From assembly GCF_900406815.1 (NCBI RefSeq), contig NZ_OVCN01000002.1, forward strand, positions 62,001 through 126,000: a DNA stretch of 64,000 bases, in the 5' to 3' direction. How positions within the stretch are numbered: position 1 is the stretch's first letter; each line of letters opens with the position of its first letter. This DNA comes from Acinetobacter haemolyticus (GTDB taxonomy: Bacteria > Pseudomonadota > Gammaproteobacteria > Pseudomonadales > Moraxellaceae). Below are positions 17,340 to 26,400 of this stretch, in pieces. The notes under the pieces were generated by a model. The model did no database searches. It saw only the letters and a program-made list of their open reading frames with translations, and was not told the origin of the DNA. Position numbers and translations under genes: made by a program.

Positions 17340-17373
17340 AAAAGCTGAACATTTAAATGTTCAGCTTTTTTTT
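17338..17373. terminator. Bidirectional terminator between the VOC gene and DUF934
   Basis: AAAAAAGCTGAACATTT pairs with AAATGTTCAGCTTTTTTTT as an almost loopless stem, with A and T runs on both sides. It serves the convergent VOC and cysI-DUF934 transcripts. Confidence 0.9.
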
Positions 17374-17383
17374 CAGACAGGAC

Positions 17384-17869
17384 TTAAGCCCCTGTCTGAT
17401 AACTTGCTTGTGGTACAGCGGTAGAAGCCTGATAAGGATTGGTAAAATCTTGAAGCCCTGCCGCAGCTTCATGGATATCTTTCCCTTCTTTCACCACAAA
17501 AGTATCAAAGCCAGAACGTTTTAAATAATTTAAAACATCTTTGAAGATATCACCGACGGCACGTAATTCACCTTGATAACCTTGGCGACGTAACAGCGCA
17601 GCAAATGAATACCCACGACCATCATTAAATCCAGCAAATTCAATGAAAATCGCATCAAGTTCATTTAATGGAAATTGATGAGTTTCAGGCGAATCATTCA
17701 CAGTGATATACAGCGCTTTTTTACCTTGTATATTTGCTAATTGATCTAATTGAGCAGTTGTAACAACAACATCACCTTGTGGAATCACACCATCTTCAGC
17801 AATGACTTGATAGGTATTATCAGCAATTGTACCGTCTTTAAAAAGCACTTGTAGCGAAGTATTAAGCAT
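17384..17869 (-). CDS. DUF934 protein linked to sulfite reductase
   Basis: 161 residues. A DUF934 (COG3749) protein: QVLFKDGTIADNTYQ, then the conserved FPLNELDAIFIEFAGFNDGRGYSFA block, with LLRRQGYQGELRAVGDIFKDVLNYLKRSGFD after it. Members almost always follow cysI in proteobacteria and are thought to serve the hemoprotein, but their biochemistry is not settled. The start ATG 17869 overlaps the cysI stop by eight bases (ATGCTTAA), showing translational coupling. A frame open to 17929 is ignored because it runs inside cysI. Confidence 0.88.
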   Translation of the reverse strand: MLNTSLQVLFKDGTIADNTYQVIAEDGVIPQGDVVVTTAQLDQLANIQGKKALYITVNDSPETHQFPLNELDAIFIEFAGFNDGRGYSFAALLRRQGYQGELRAVGDIFKDVLNYLKRSGFDTFVVKEGKDIHEAAAGLQDFTNPYQASTAVPQASYQTGA

Positions 17870-19505
17870 AAGCTCGCTCCTTAAATGGTTGAATACCAAC
17901 ACGGCGATATGTGTCAATGAAACGCTCACCCTCTGTACGTAGATCGAGGTAAGTATTCAAAATTTCTTCAATAACATCGGGCACTGCGTCCGCCGCAAAA
18001 GATGGTCCTAAGATGTCACCGATTGAAGCGTCATGATCTGCATTACCGCCCAATGTGATTTGATAGAACTCAGCACCTTTTTTATCTACACCGAGAATAC
18101 CAATATTTCCTACATGGTGATGACCACATGCATTCATGCAACCCGAGATATTTAAATCTAGCTCACCTAAATTATAGATGGTATCCAAATCTTCAAAACG
18201 ACGTGTAATCGCCTCTGAAATTGGAATAGATTTGGCATTTGCCAATGAACAGAAATCTCCGCCAGGACAGCAAATAATATCCGTGATAAAACCGATATGT
18301 GCACGAGCCATATCGTTTTGTTCAAGTGTTTGCCACAACTCAAACAAATCTTTTTGAGGCACATCCACTAACGAAATATTCTGTTCGTGTGTGGTGCGGA
18401 ATTCACCAAAAGTATATTTATCAGCTAAGTCTGCAATTAAGTTCATTTCCTCTGACGTCATATCGCCCGGTGCAATACCCGCACGCTTCAAGGAAATCGT
18501 CACGATACGATAGCCCTTGACTTTATGCGCATTGGTATTGACATTGAACCATTGCTTAAATTTAGGATATTCAGCAAATAATGCCGTAAAATCTTGATCT
18601 TCTAAATCTTGATAATCAAATGGGGTAAATTCTTCATCTAACTTTTTCAAGATTTCAGGCTGAATCTTCAAAGCTTCACGTGTGTGTTCAAATTCAGCTT
18701 CAACTTTCTGAGCAAACACTTCAGGCGTTAATGCTTTTACCAGAATTTTAATACGTGCTTTATATTTGTTATCACGACGACCATGCAAATTATAAACACG
18801 CAATGTCGCTTCAAGATAAGCAATTAAATCTTCACGCGGTAAAAACTCACGAATGACACTACCAATGATTGGGGTACGACCCAATCCCCCACCAGCCATG
18901 ATTTTATAGCCTATTTCACCCGCCTCGTTACGCACGATATACACGCCAATATCATGGAATGCTGTAGCAGCACGGTCGGTTTCAGCGAGTGCAGAAACTG
19001 CAATTTTGAATTTACGAGGTAAGAATGCAAATTCCGGATGGAATGTACTCCATTGACGAATCAATTCGCATGTTGGACGTGGATCAGCAATCTCACCCGC
19101 AACAACGCCAGCAAACTGATCTGTTGTCGTATTACGAATACAGTTACCAGATGTTTGAACCGCGTGCATTTGTACTGTTGCCAATTCCTCAAGAATATCT
19201 GGCACATCTTCCAACGCAGGCCAATTTAACTGGATGTTTTGACGAGTCGATACGTGTGCATATCCACGATCATACTCAGTCGCAATCTCAGCAATTTTTC
19301 GAAGTTGTTTTGTATTCATCAAGCCATACGGCACGGCAATACGCAACATAGGTGCGTAACGTTGCACATATAAACCATTTTGCAAACGTAAAGGACGGTA
19401 CTCGTCTTCAGTCAATTTTCCCGCTAAATAGCGTTCTGTTTGATCACGGAACTGAGCAACACGTTGATTAATCAGTTGTTGATCGAAATCAGTATATAAA
19501 TACAT
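17862..19505 (-). CDS. cysI: Sulfite reductase hemoprotein (CysI-type, nitrite/sulfite reductase family)
   Basis: 547 residues with the duplicated ferredoxin-like and siroheme/4Fe-4S layout. The cluster ligands are seen as C-x5-C in CCPGGDFCSLANAKS and C-x3-C in CMNACGHHHVG. The siroheme-phosphate Arg/Lys residues lie in STRQNIQLNW and SGNCIRNTTTDQ. It reduces sulfite to sulfide for cysteine synthesis. No flavoprotein subunit (cysJ) is adjacent, so electrons may come from ferredoxin, as in pseudomonads. Its DUF934 partner follows. The 5' side (19506-19767) is AT-rich and holds the promoter region. Confidence 0.9.
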   Translation of the reverse strand: MYLYTDFDQQLINQRVAQFRDQTERYLAGKLTEDEYRPLRLQNGLYVQRYAPMLRIAVPYGLMNTKQLRKIAEIATEYDRGYAHVSTRQNIQLNWPALEDVPDILEELATVQMHAVQTSGNCIRNTTTDQFAGVVAGEIADPRPTCELIRQWSTFHPEFAFLPRKFKIAVSALAETDRAATAFHDIGVYIVRNEAGEIGYKIMAGGGLGRTPIIGSVIREFLPREDLIAYLEATLRVYNLHGRRDNKYKARIKILVKALTPEVFAQKVEAEFEHTREALKIQPEILKKLDEEFTPFDYQDLEDQDFTALFAEYPKFKQWFNVNTNAHKVKGYRIVTISLKRAGIAPGDMTSEEMNLIADLADKYTFGEFRTTHEQNISLVDVPQKDLFELWQTLEQNDMARAHIGFITDIICCPGGDFCSLANAKSIPISEAITRRFEDLDTIYNLGELDLNISGCMNACGHHHVGNIGILGVDKKGAEFYQITLGGNADHDASIGDILGPSFAADAVPDVIEEILNTYLDLRTEGERFIDTYRRVGIQPFKERAYA

Positions 19506-19767
19506 GGCGTACGGCTAGTAAATTCATGATAAAGGCAGTTAGCATAGCGAGCTTTTTATCATCAATAAAATGCTTTTTTTGCATATTTAATAACGGTTTT
19601 ATTGATAAGCTTGACGGCGCTCTGTAATAGATAACATCAATAAAATAGAGAAATTTAAAATTGTATCGTTCTCCTCTCCACCTAAACTGAAAAAACAATA
19701 GGTATGGATAATACGTTTATCTAACAACTTCATATGAAGTCACTAGATAGACGTTTAAGAAACCTAT

Positions 19768-19959
19768 ATGCAATCCATTAAAGTTCCCATAGAAATTGAT
19801 GTAACACCTTTAATCAAAATTAGGAAACTCCTCTTCTCAAGCTCTACATCATATTAAATCTGAACTAATAATAAAGTTGAACAAGGTGTCCAAATACATC
19901 TGATTAATGTACCAAATAACTATACCTTGGATGATTTAGAAGGAATTGTTGAGACTTAA
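19768..19959 (+). pseudogene. Remnant of a small ORF
   Basis: ATG at 19768 opens MQSIKVPIEIDVTPLIKI and then meets TAA and TGA in frame. The same frame continues past them as VEQGVQIHLINVPNNYTLDDLE and ends at TAA 19957-19959, 64 codons in all. A shifted frame in the middle reads ALHHIKSELIIK, so at least one indel has occurred. It looks like a broken gene for a ~65-residue protein of unknown family. It lies in the otherwise gene-poor gap 19506-20122, next to the T6SS module. Confidence 0.5.
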
Positions 19960-19963
19960 ATAA

Positions 19964-20006
19964 AAATGAACGGCGATTATTTTATTAATTTCCGTTCATT
20001 TTTTTT
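19964..20006. terminator. Hairpin terminator downstream of the vgrG module
   Basis: AATGAACGG / CCGTTCATT stem with an 18-base AT-rich loop. It is followed by eight T on the plus strand and preceded by AAAAA, so it can also end minus-strand transcripts from the vgrG operon. Confidence 0.7.
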
Positions 20007-20109
20007 AGATGTTGGAAGGATTACGGTATTTTGTTATACGCTCGAACCATTCTCTGCGAGGACTTTTAGAACTTATAACTCGATATTCCCCAAGAGCAAC
20101 TAATGATAA
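20005..20109 (-). pseudogene. Possible C-terminal fragment of a lost gene
   Basis: On the minus strand, 34 codons between two stops read like real protein (VALGEYRVISSKSPRREWFE, then RITKYRNPSNI and TAA). There is no good start codon. It lies just downstream of the lipoprotein gene and ends inside the terminator. I infer a leftover of a further gene in the vgrG operon, but chance cannot be ruled out for a frame this short. Confidence 0.3.
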
Positions 20110-20122
20110 TTAGATTTGATTT

Positions 20123-20611
20123 TTAATAAGCATTTGCTTCCCATATTTCAAGTGCTTCATTACATTGATCTAAATTTTGAAATGCAAAAATCCTATTATC
20201 TTGAACTGTTATTCTAATAGCCTCAAAATCTGAGCCAAAAACTTTTTCTTCAACTGAACACTGATAATTTTTTATTTTACCGATATTATCCATTTTTTTA
20301 CAACTCGGTTTTTCTAATGTTTCATCAAATGTATACCAATCATTTAAGGCCTGTCCCAAACAAGTTATTTTTTCTTGAGTATCATTTGCAGACTTTGAGT
20401 TAAGATTTTGTTCATTTTCCAAAATGGTAGTAGAAGGTTTCTTCTCATTATCTATGGCTTTAATAGAGATACTATCATCATGTTGCTCGATTACTGGCTC
20501 CACCTTTATTTGATGCTTAATAGATTCTGTCGATTTTGTCTGATCATCACTACAAGCGATTAAAAGTAATAAAATGGTTGCTATCAAAACACTCTTCATC
20601 GTATATCTCAT
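20123..20611 (-). CDS. Lipoprotein at the end of the vgrG module (immunity candidate)
   Basis: 162 residues. The signal ends in a lipobox, LLLLIAC, so the mature protein is acylated. After a Lys/Glu/Ser-rich spacer (residues ~24-80) there is a small domain with four cysteines (ITCLGQ, PSCKK, YQCSVEE, DQCNEALE) that could form two disulphides. No family is recognised. The start ATG overlaps the effector's TGA as ATGA, so it is translationally coupled; a second ATG at 20599 is also possible. A small envelope lipoprotein after a peptidoglycan-hydrolase effector is the usual position and type of an immunity protein. That role is inferred. Confidence 0.7.
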   Translation of the reverse strand: MRYTMKSVLIATILLLLIACSDDQTKSTESIKHQIKVEPVIEQHDDSISIKAIDNEKKPSTTILENEQNLNSKSANDTQEKITCLGQALNDWYTFDETLEKPSCKKMDNIGKIKNYQCSVEEKVFGSDFEAIRITVQDNRIFAFQNLDQCNEALEIWEANAY

Positions 20612-22881
20612 AATATTGAATTATCTAAAATTAATGTCGGATCAATCAAATCAGTCCGACGCTGGTAAGCATTTGCACCCCGAACTGTTAAAGCACTGGT
20701 ATCACTAGGATTTGCATACATTTCTAAATGTAGCATCATACTAGGAACTTTTATGGAAAGCTGTCCGACGTATCCAATAAGTTGTCCACGACGTACATTA
20801 TCTCCAGCTTTCACTAAAGACTTTCCTGATAATACTTCACCATAGCGGATAATATGCTTTTCATGAACAATCTCAATTACATCAGTGCCTGCGTAGAATC
20901 CAGCAACTAAACGTACTTTCCCATCAGCCATGGCTCTTACTTCAGTTCCAGTAGGAGCATAAAGATCACAGCCCGCATGCTTTCGTTTACCCCCCCCTCT
21001 ATTTGATCCAAATCGTCCTGCTCCACTTTTGTATGAATTGGTTTTTTGAGATGTTTTTAATGGATATAAATAACGACCATCATCTTTTGGCTTATCAATT
21101 TTTAATTCAATTGAAGACATAGGAGATCTAAGAAGGACGTTATATAACACATGGTTGTTACCACTTGAATCTAAAATTTTAATTGTTTGGCCAATTTGTC
21201 CTTTATGGGATTTTTTTCCTAAACCATGTGTTCCGCTAACATGTAAACGTTTATTTCCTTTATATTCTATAATATAGCTTCCACCGTTAAATAACTGATT
21301 AGTTTCTTTATCATAGGTTAGAACTACAAACTCAACATCACCATGATCATTAACAATAGTTTTTGGATGCCCATCTGTACTCGTTGCAGTGATCTTATCT
21401 CTTTTAGATGTCTGATCTTGGATTTTAACTTCTTGTTTAGATTCAGGTACTGCTGCACTAGTAGATTGATTCTGTTGTTTTGATGCATCAACACTCTTTT
21501 TTAAACTTTCTGCTGCTTTCTCTATTGCGTTAGAATCCACATCGATAATTCTTAAATCCTTATTTTTATCGACATTCAGTGTCAATAAATTTCGACCATT
21601 TCTTAGTTTGTAATTTAATTCAAAACCAGGCATAGCTTTGACTAATATTTTACCCTCATCATTCGTCTTCTTTTCATAAGTTCTTCCACGATAAGTTTGA
21701 ATTAAGTTTAAATTACTTATTGGTTTTCGAGAGTTCTGGTGACGAAACATTATTTCAAAGCAATGTAATTCAAATTTTACGGTCTGTTCTAAAACACCAC
21801 TAGATGCTGTAAATGATTTGATGACTTGTCGTGTATCTTTACCACTAATCTCTACCGCAAGTATTTCCCCACTTTCTGCAATAATATTTCTTTCAATACC
21901 ATCAGAACCAACAACATGTTTTTTATCATTGCCCTTATATCTCAAAAAATATGCCATATTAGGAATAGGCCTGTTATCACTGTCTACTATTTTTATATTA
22001 AAGATAATATCTCTCTTTTCTGAACTGCTATTTGGATTATCCTTTTGACCCTGATTAGAAGAGTTTTCTAAAGGCTTTTGTTGTGGGGCAGTAGGTTCTT
22101 GATTATGGACATCTGTTCTTGATTTAATTCCACCTTTTCCATTGTTTACGACAATTACTGCAGAATGATTCTTACCATCTGCAATAAGCATAAGTTCTTT
22201 GCCTTTATCGTCCTTAACAGATATCTCATCAACTGAAAATCTTGCCCCCCAACCATCAGCCACTAAAACCGACCTAATTTCACCATCATTATTGGTTATT
22301 AAATTGCTTAGTGAAGGAACATTCTTTGTATTTCTATAACTTATATTTATCACAGCACCACTCAATGCTTTGGCTGATGTATCGATAAACTTACAGTAGA
22401 ATCTTGATGCACCTTTATATCTATACCATCTCATATCATCATTTTCTGTACCCTTTATTTTAACCTCTTCTGTAAGAGAACTCTTAGCAAAATCAGGTAC
22501 TAATGATTTATACTTGTTAGGATTTCTTCTATGTAAAGCAGCCTGAGCTTTTGGACTAAAATATAAAACCACACCATTTGTAAAGTCGTCTTCTACTCTT
22601 TCATAAATTGGATAAACAGCATCAATAATATCTTGTGTATTCTTAGATAGAATACCTTTATTCATTTCTGAAACAGCTTTTAAAAATGGCGCATTTTGAT
22701 CTGTTATTGCATCAAAATTCTTCTTTAAAATATCGCTTACATTTCTGGCATTTACCCATTCAGCAAAACCAACCCTATTTACTATACAATGAGCCACTAC
22801 TTTCCATGTGGTTGGACTACACCCCCCAGCTTCACCTGCAACAGTCCCCACAAAATTTTTAAATTCTTCTGAATAAGGCAT
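20608..22881 (-). CDS. Putative T6SS effector with SleB-like and M23-like peptidoglycan hydrolase domains
   Basis: 757 residues, no signal peptide. Residues ~5-130 resemble SleB-type cell wall hydrolases (Glu17 in VAGEAGG, then AHCIVNRV). The centre holds repeated beta-sandwich-like segments (FRYKGN / YIIEYKGN with HV.G..G) and a Gln/Ser-rich spacer near 465-490. Residues ~602-757 form an M23/LytM-like domain: zinc ligands His635 and Asp639 in HAGCDLYAP, and His718 in MLHLEMY. The canonical catalytic histidines are replaced, with YGE at 682 and Met at 716. It follows vgrG and one small gene with a 1-base gap, so it is probably carried on the VgrG spike to cut peptidoglycan of rivals. It is AT-rich compared with its surroundings. 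Confidence 0.8.
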   Translation of the reverse strand: MPYSEEFKNFVGTVAGEAGGCSPTTWKVVAHCIVNRVGFAEWVNARNVSDILKKNFDAITDQNAPFLKAVSEMNKGILSKNTQDIIDAVYPIYERVEDDFTNGVVLYFSPKAQAALHRRNPNKYKSLVPDFAKSSLTEEVKIKGTENDDMRWYRYKGASRFYCKFIDTSAKALSGAVINISYRNTKNVPSLSNLITNNDGEIRSVLVADGWGARFSVDEISVKDDKGKELMLIADGKNHSAVIVVNNGKGGIKSRTDVHNQEPTAPQQKPLENSSNQGQKDNPNSSSEKRDIIFNIKIVDSDNRPIPNMAYFLRYKGNDKKHVVGSDGIERNIIAESGEILAVEISGKDTRQVIKSFTASSGVLEQTVKFELHCFEIMFRHQNSRKPISNLNLIQTYRGRTYEKKTNDEGKILVKAMPGFELNYKLRNGRNLLTLNVDKNKDLRIIDVDSNAIEKAAESLKKSVDASKQQNQSTSAAVPESKQEVKIQDQTSKRDKITATSTDGHPKTIVNDHGDVEFVVLTYDKETNQLFNGGSYIIEYKGNKRLHVSGTHGLGKKSHKGQIGQTIKILDSSGNNHVLYNVLLRSPMSSIELKIDKPKDDGRYLYPLKTSQKTNSYKSGAGRFGSNRGGGKRKHAGCDLYAPTGTEVRAMADGKVRLVAGFYAGTDVIEIVHEKHIIRYGEVLSGKSLVKAGDNVRRGQLIGYVGQLSIKVPSMMLHLEMYANPSDTSALTVRGANAYQRRTDLIDPTLILDNSIL

Positions 22882-22882
22882 T

Positions 22883-23467
22883 CTATTTACTCTTACATGG
22901 ATTTTTTAAAACTTTATTTACTAATATTCTTCCATAATCATTAGCAATCAAATGTAAATTATTATTTTCATCAAAAAAAGACATTTCATTAAAATCACTA
23001 TAATAGTTCAATTTTGATGGCAGAATATTATATTCTTTATCTCTCAAGTTTATTAAAACCTCTTTCTTGCCTCCAAATAAAATTCTAGCATAAATAACTT
23101 TTTTCTCGCTATCACTCTCAATTAAGCAGTAATTTTTTTTATTTAATACGATATATTCATCAGTAATATCTTCCCCATATTCATTTATAAAAAAATGAAT
23201 TTGACATGGTGACCCACATGATGTTTTTACATGAAAAAAATTATCATTTACTTTATTTATTACAGGAGATTTTACTTTCTCTAAAACTTTTTTTACATTA
23301 TTTCCAACTGATGAGTATATATCACAACTCATTTCATATTCATCATCACACTTTGAAATTACATTCAAACTATCTTTAGCATAAATACCAGATGAAAATA
23401 CTAGAATTAGAAAAAATATGCTAATAAATATAAACTTATGATGATTCACTTGTATGCTTTTAATCAT
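22883..23467 (-). CDS. Exported protein between vgrG and effector (immunity or adaptor candidate)
   Basis: 194 residues from ATG 23467. The N-terminus is a signal peptide (KFIFISIFFLILVFSSGIYA); the rest is a soluble domain with six cysteines and no known family. The start overlaps the vgrG stop as ATGATTAA with GAGAGGAAT in front, so it is coupled to vgrG. Being periplasmic, it suits an immunity protein against the peptidoglycan hydrolase encoded next. A loading role is less likely because chaperones of T6SS cargo are cytoplasmic. It is among the most AT-rich coding sequences in the window, a sign of transfer. Confidence 0.7.
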   Translation of the reverse strand: MIKSIQVNHHKFIFISIFFLILVFSSGIYAKDSLNVISKCDDEYEMSCDIYSSVGNNVKKVLEKVKSPVINKVNDNFFHVKTSCGSPCQIHFFINEYGEDITDEYIVLNKKNYCLIESDSEKKVIYARILFGGKKEVLINLRDKEYNILPSKLNYYSDFNEMSFFDENNNLHLIANDYGRILVNKVLKNPCKSK

Positions 23468-26400
23468 ATTCCTCTCCACAATCTTCTTCCTCCAACTCAT
23501 CTAAAGACTCAGCAACCTTATTATTTTGAGCCTCATTTAATGGCTTTAAATATGCACCTGGTACTAATGCTAATTCAACCTGATCCGCTGAATCACTATA
23601 TATTCTTGCACTACTTTCTTTCTCAAATTCATATTCTGATTCAATCTTTTTAGTATGGTTCATTAGCTTATATTTCATATTTTTGAATATACTATTATCA
23701 AAAACCTGACTTAAATCAAATCGCATACTATACATTCCCCTCTTCGGCAAGCTCGGTAACTCTGCATTGACGGTTGTACCACTTTCAAATACATGCTGCC
23801 CGGCCTTCACTTTGAAATACCCGCCCGTGTTTATAAAAACACCTTCTTTATTTATCTTGAGTTGTGAACCACCAGCTTTAAGGTCAATCTCAACAGGACT
23901 AGTGAGCTCTATTTTTTCTTCGGTCGATATAATTTTTACGACACGACGGGCAATTGCTTCGATCATGTCATCTTGTGCTTGTAATTCAACTTTTCCTTTT
24001 GCAGCGAAGGCTTTAAGTCCTTTCGTAGCAGCAAACAAACTCACTTTATGTTGTGCATGACCAATAATATTTTTTTGAGCACTCCAGTTAATCGAACCGC
24101 TAGCACTTCCTGCAATATCTTGTGAGGCTTGAAGAATAATGTTTTCAGGTGTGGTCAATGCAATCCCATTCGGTGATGCTAGGAGCATTAAAGCTTGTCG
24201 AAATATTTTTCCTTGTTCTTGTTGTTTGGCATCACTGCTACTTTCTAAGTTTTGTGTATATCCTTCCATGAAACCTTGTAAGGAATTCAGCGCTTGTAAG
24301 GGACTGACATTGAGTTGATTACCTTTCTTGAAGGTGCCACAGGTACTCATCAAATCAAAATCTTTGATTTCAACGTTTGCCAGTACTTGTCCAACTTCTT
24401 TAAGGCTTTCAAATGGATTCTGTTTAATTTTATTTTTTAAACTTGCCAGTTGTTCTTTAACAACGTCTGCGCCATGTGCTTCAACGTTTTCAATGAAATC
24501 TTTTAAGTTATTGATAGCATCTTTGCTATCTGCAAAGAATTGATTAAATTCTTCAATAATTGTTTTTGTATCTCCACCAAAGCCACCGATATCTTTGATA
24601 AAGCCTCCACAGTCTTTCAAGGCATGTAATGGATCATCTTTTAATTCATTCTTAAATAGATTTACAGTCTTGTTCAGCGCTTGAGTTTTGCTATTAAGCT
24701 CTAATGACTGAATAAATTTTGGCAATCTCTGGATAACATTTAATGCATCCGCTTGCTGTTTTTCAGCAATATGACTGAGCATTTTCATGCTTTCATAGCC
24801 TTGATTGAGTAAAGATTGGGCTTGTGCTGCCTCTAAGTGATCTGCAATCGCTTGCTCTTGTGCATAGGTACTGATGAGCATGCCTTTGCCTGCTCTAACA
24901 GCGCCCCAAGCATCCGTTCGGAGCTCAAAACCCTCTCCACGTCCAGTACTATGCTCTTGGACTTTGGGATGGCTTAAATGACCTAAATTTAATTGTGTTG
25001 CCGCATGACTGCTTTGTAGTTGCGTGCTGATTTGTCCCGATGTATCGTCAAAACGTAGTTGGTTAAATCCCTGCCCACCTATTTCTTGACTACGAATACC
25101 ACTTAGTCGTCTGGTATCAGGTAATTGTCCTTTGATATCAAAACGGGTCGGTGAACGTTGTGCTTCATGGATACGTCCCATCACAAACGGACGATCAATA
25201 TTACCGTCAAAGAAATCAATCACCACGATCTCACCGATTCGAGGTAGGAATCGTGCACCATAGCCCTCGCCCGCCCAAGGTGTCAGGACGTCAACCCATG
25301 CAGAGTCAGTATCATTATTATTAGAGCCTGCACCGCCATCATGTTGATGGTCTTCACTCCTCGTGAACAAAAATCGGACTTTTATACGCCCCCATTCATC
25401 CACATAAATACTCTCACCTTCAGGTCCAACCACTTTTGCCCGCTGAGGGTATGCAATCGGACGATGTTTGATCGGATCGTATTCAGGCACTATTGGAACA
25501 TAGTGGCGTTGTAAAGTGAGCTGGTTCGCTTGGCGTTCATTGTTGTTATTAAAATCTCTGACTTGCCAATGGCTATTTTGCAAGAGTTGTCTAACTTGAT
25601 GATTTAGCTCTTTGGGCAGATTGTTATGATGATAAAAATGCTTTGCTGTAATCAAAAAATTTCTGTCTTGGGAAGTATGTAAATCGATTTCAGGATGTGC
25701 TCTGAGTTCAAACCAATAACCGACATAGGCATCACGAACCGTGGTATGCGCAACAAAGTGTTTAGCGGCCACATTATAGTACTGATTACGATGCTCATTT
25801 AGACGTTCAATTTGTTGACTACCTGATGCTGTGACACCATCATCACCTTTTAAATCCTGAATCCATGCAGGTGTGAAATGCCAAGCATCTTCCAATCCTA
25901 GACTGAGATTGTCATGATGTTCACTATGGGAATGTGTACTTTGAACGCTGCCCGCACCATCTTCTTGATCCAATGCATCAGCTTGCCATCTTTGAATATG
26001 TACCGTTGTGGGTTGTAATCTCCGTTGAGCAACCAAACTGGTCATACTGTCATATTGTTCTGCTGCACTGCTCCGATGATACCGAATGGTTCGACGTTCG
26101 AGCGCTTGATATTGTTGATTATCATCAATGAGACGTAATTTTTGCGCTTGGATTGGCGCAGTATTGTGAGGAACAATATGCTGTGCTTCATCGATCAAAC
26201 TATTTATAGATTCTGAAGCCAGTAATCTCTGGATAAAATCAGCGTCTAGCTCATTGTGCTGCATCGTAAAAGGACGTACATCATAGTCTTTACTTAGCCC
26301 ACTTAGATCTAATGTCAAACTTGCGGCAAATAATGGGCTACGTGTTTGCCATTCCTTAAATAAAGTTTGGACAATTTCAACCACGGATTGGTTCATAAAT

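Noticed and set aside
20608-22881. Phage endolysin or prophage remnant
   Set aside because: The protein has wall-hydrolase domains, but it is coupled to vgrG and two envelope proteins, with no phage structural, lysis or integrase gene nearby.
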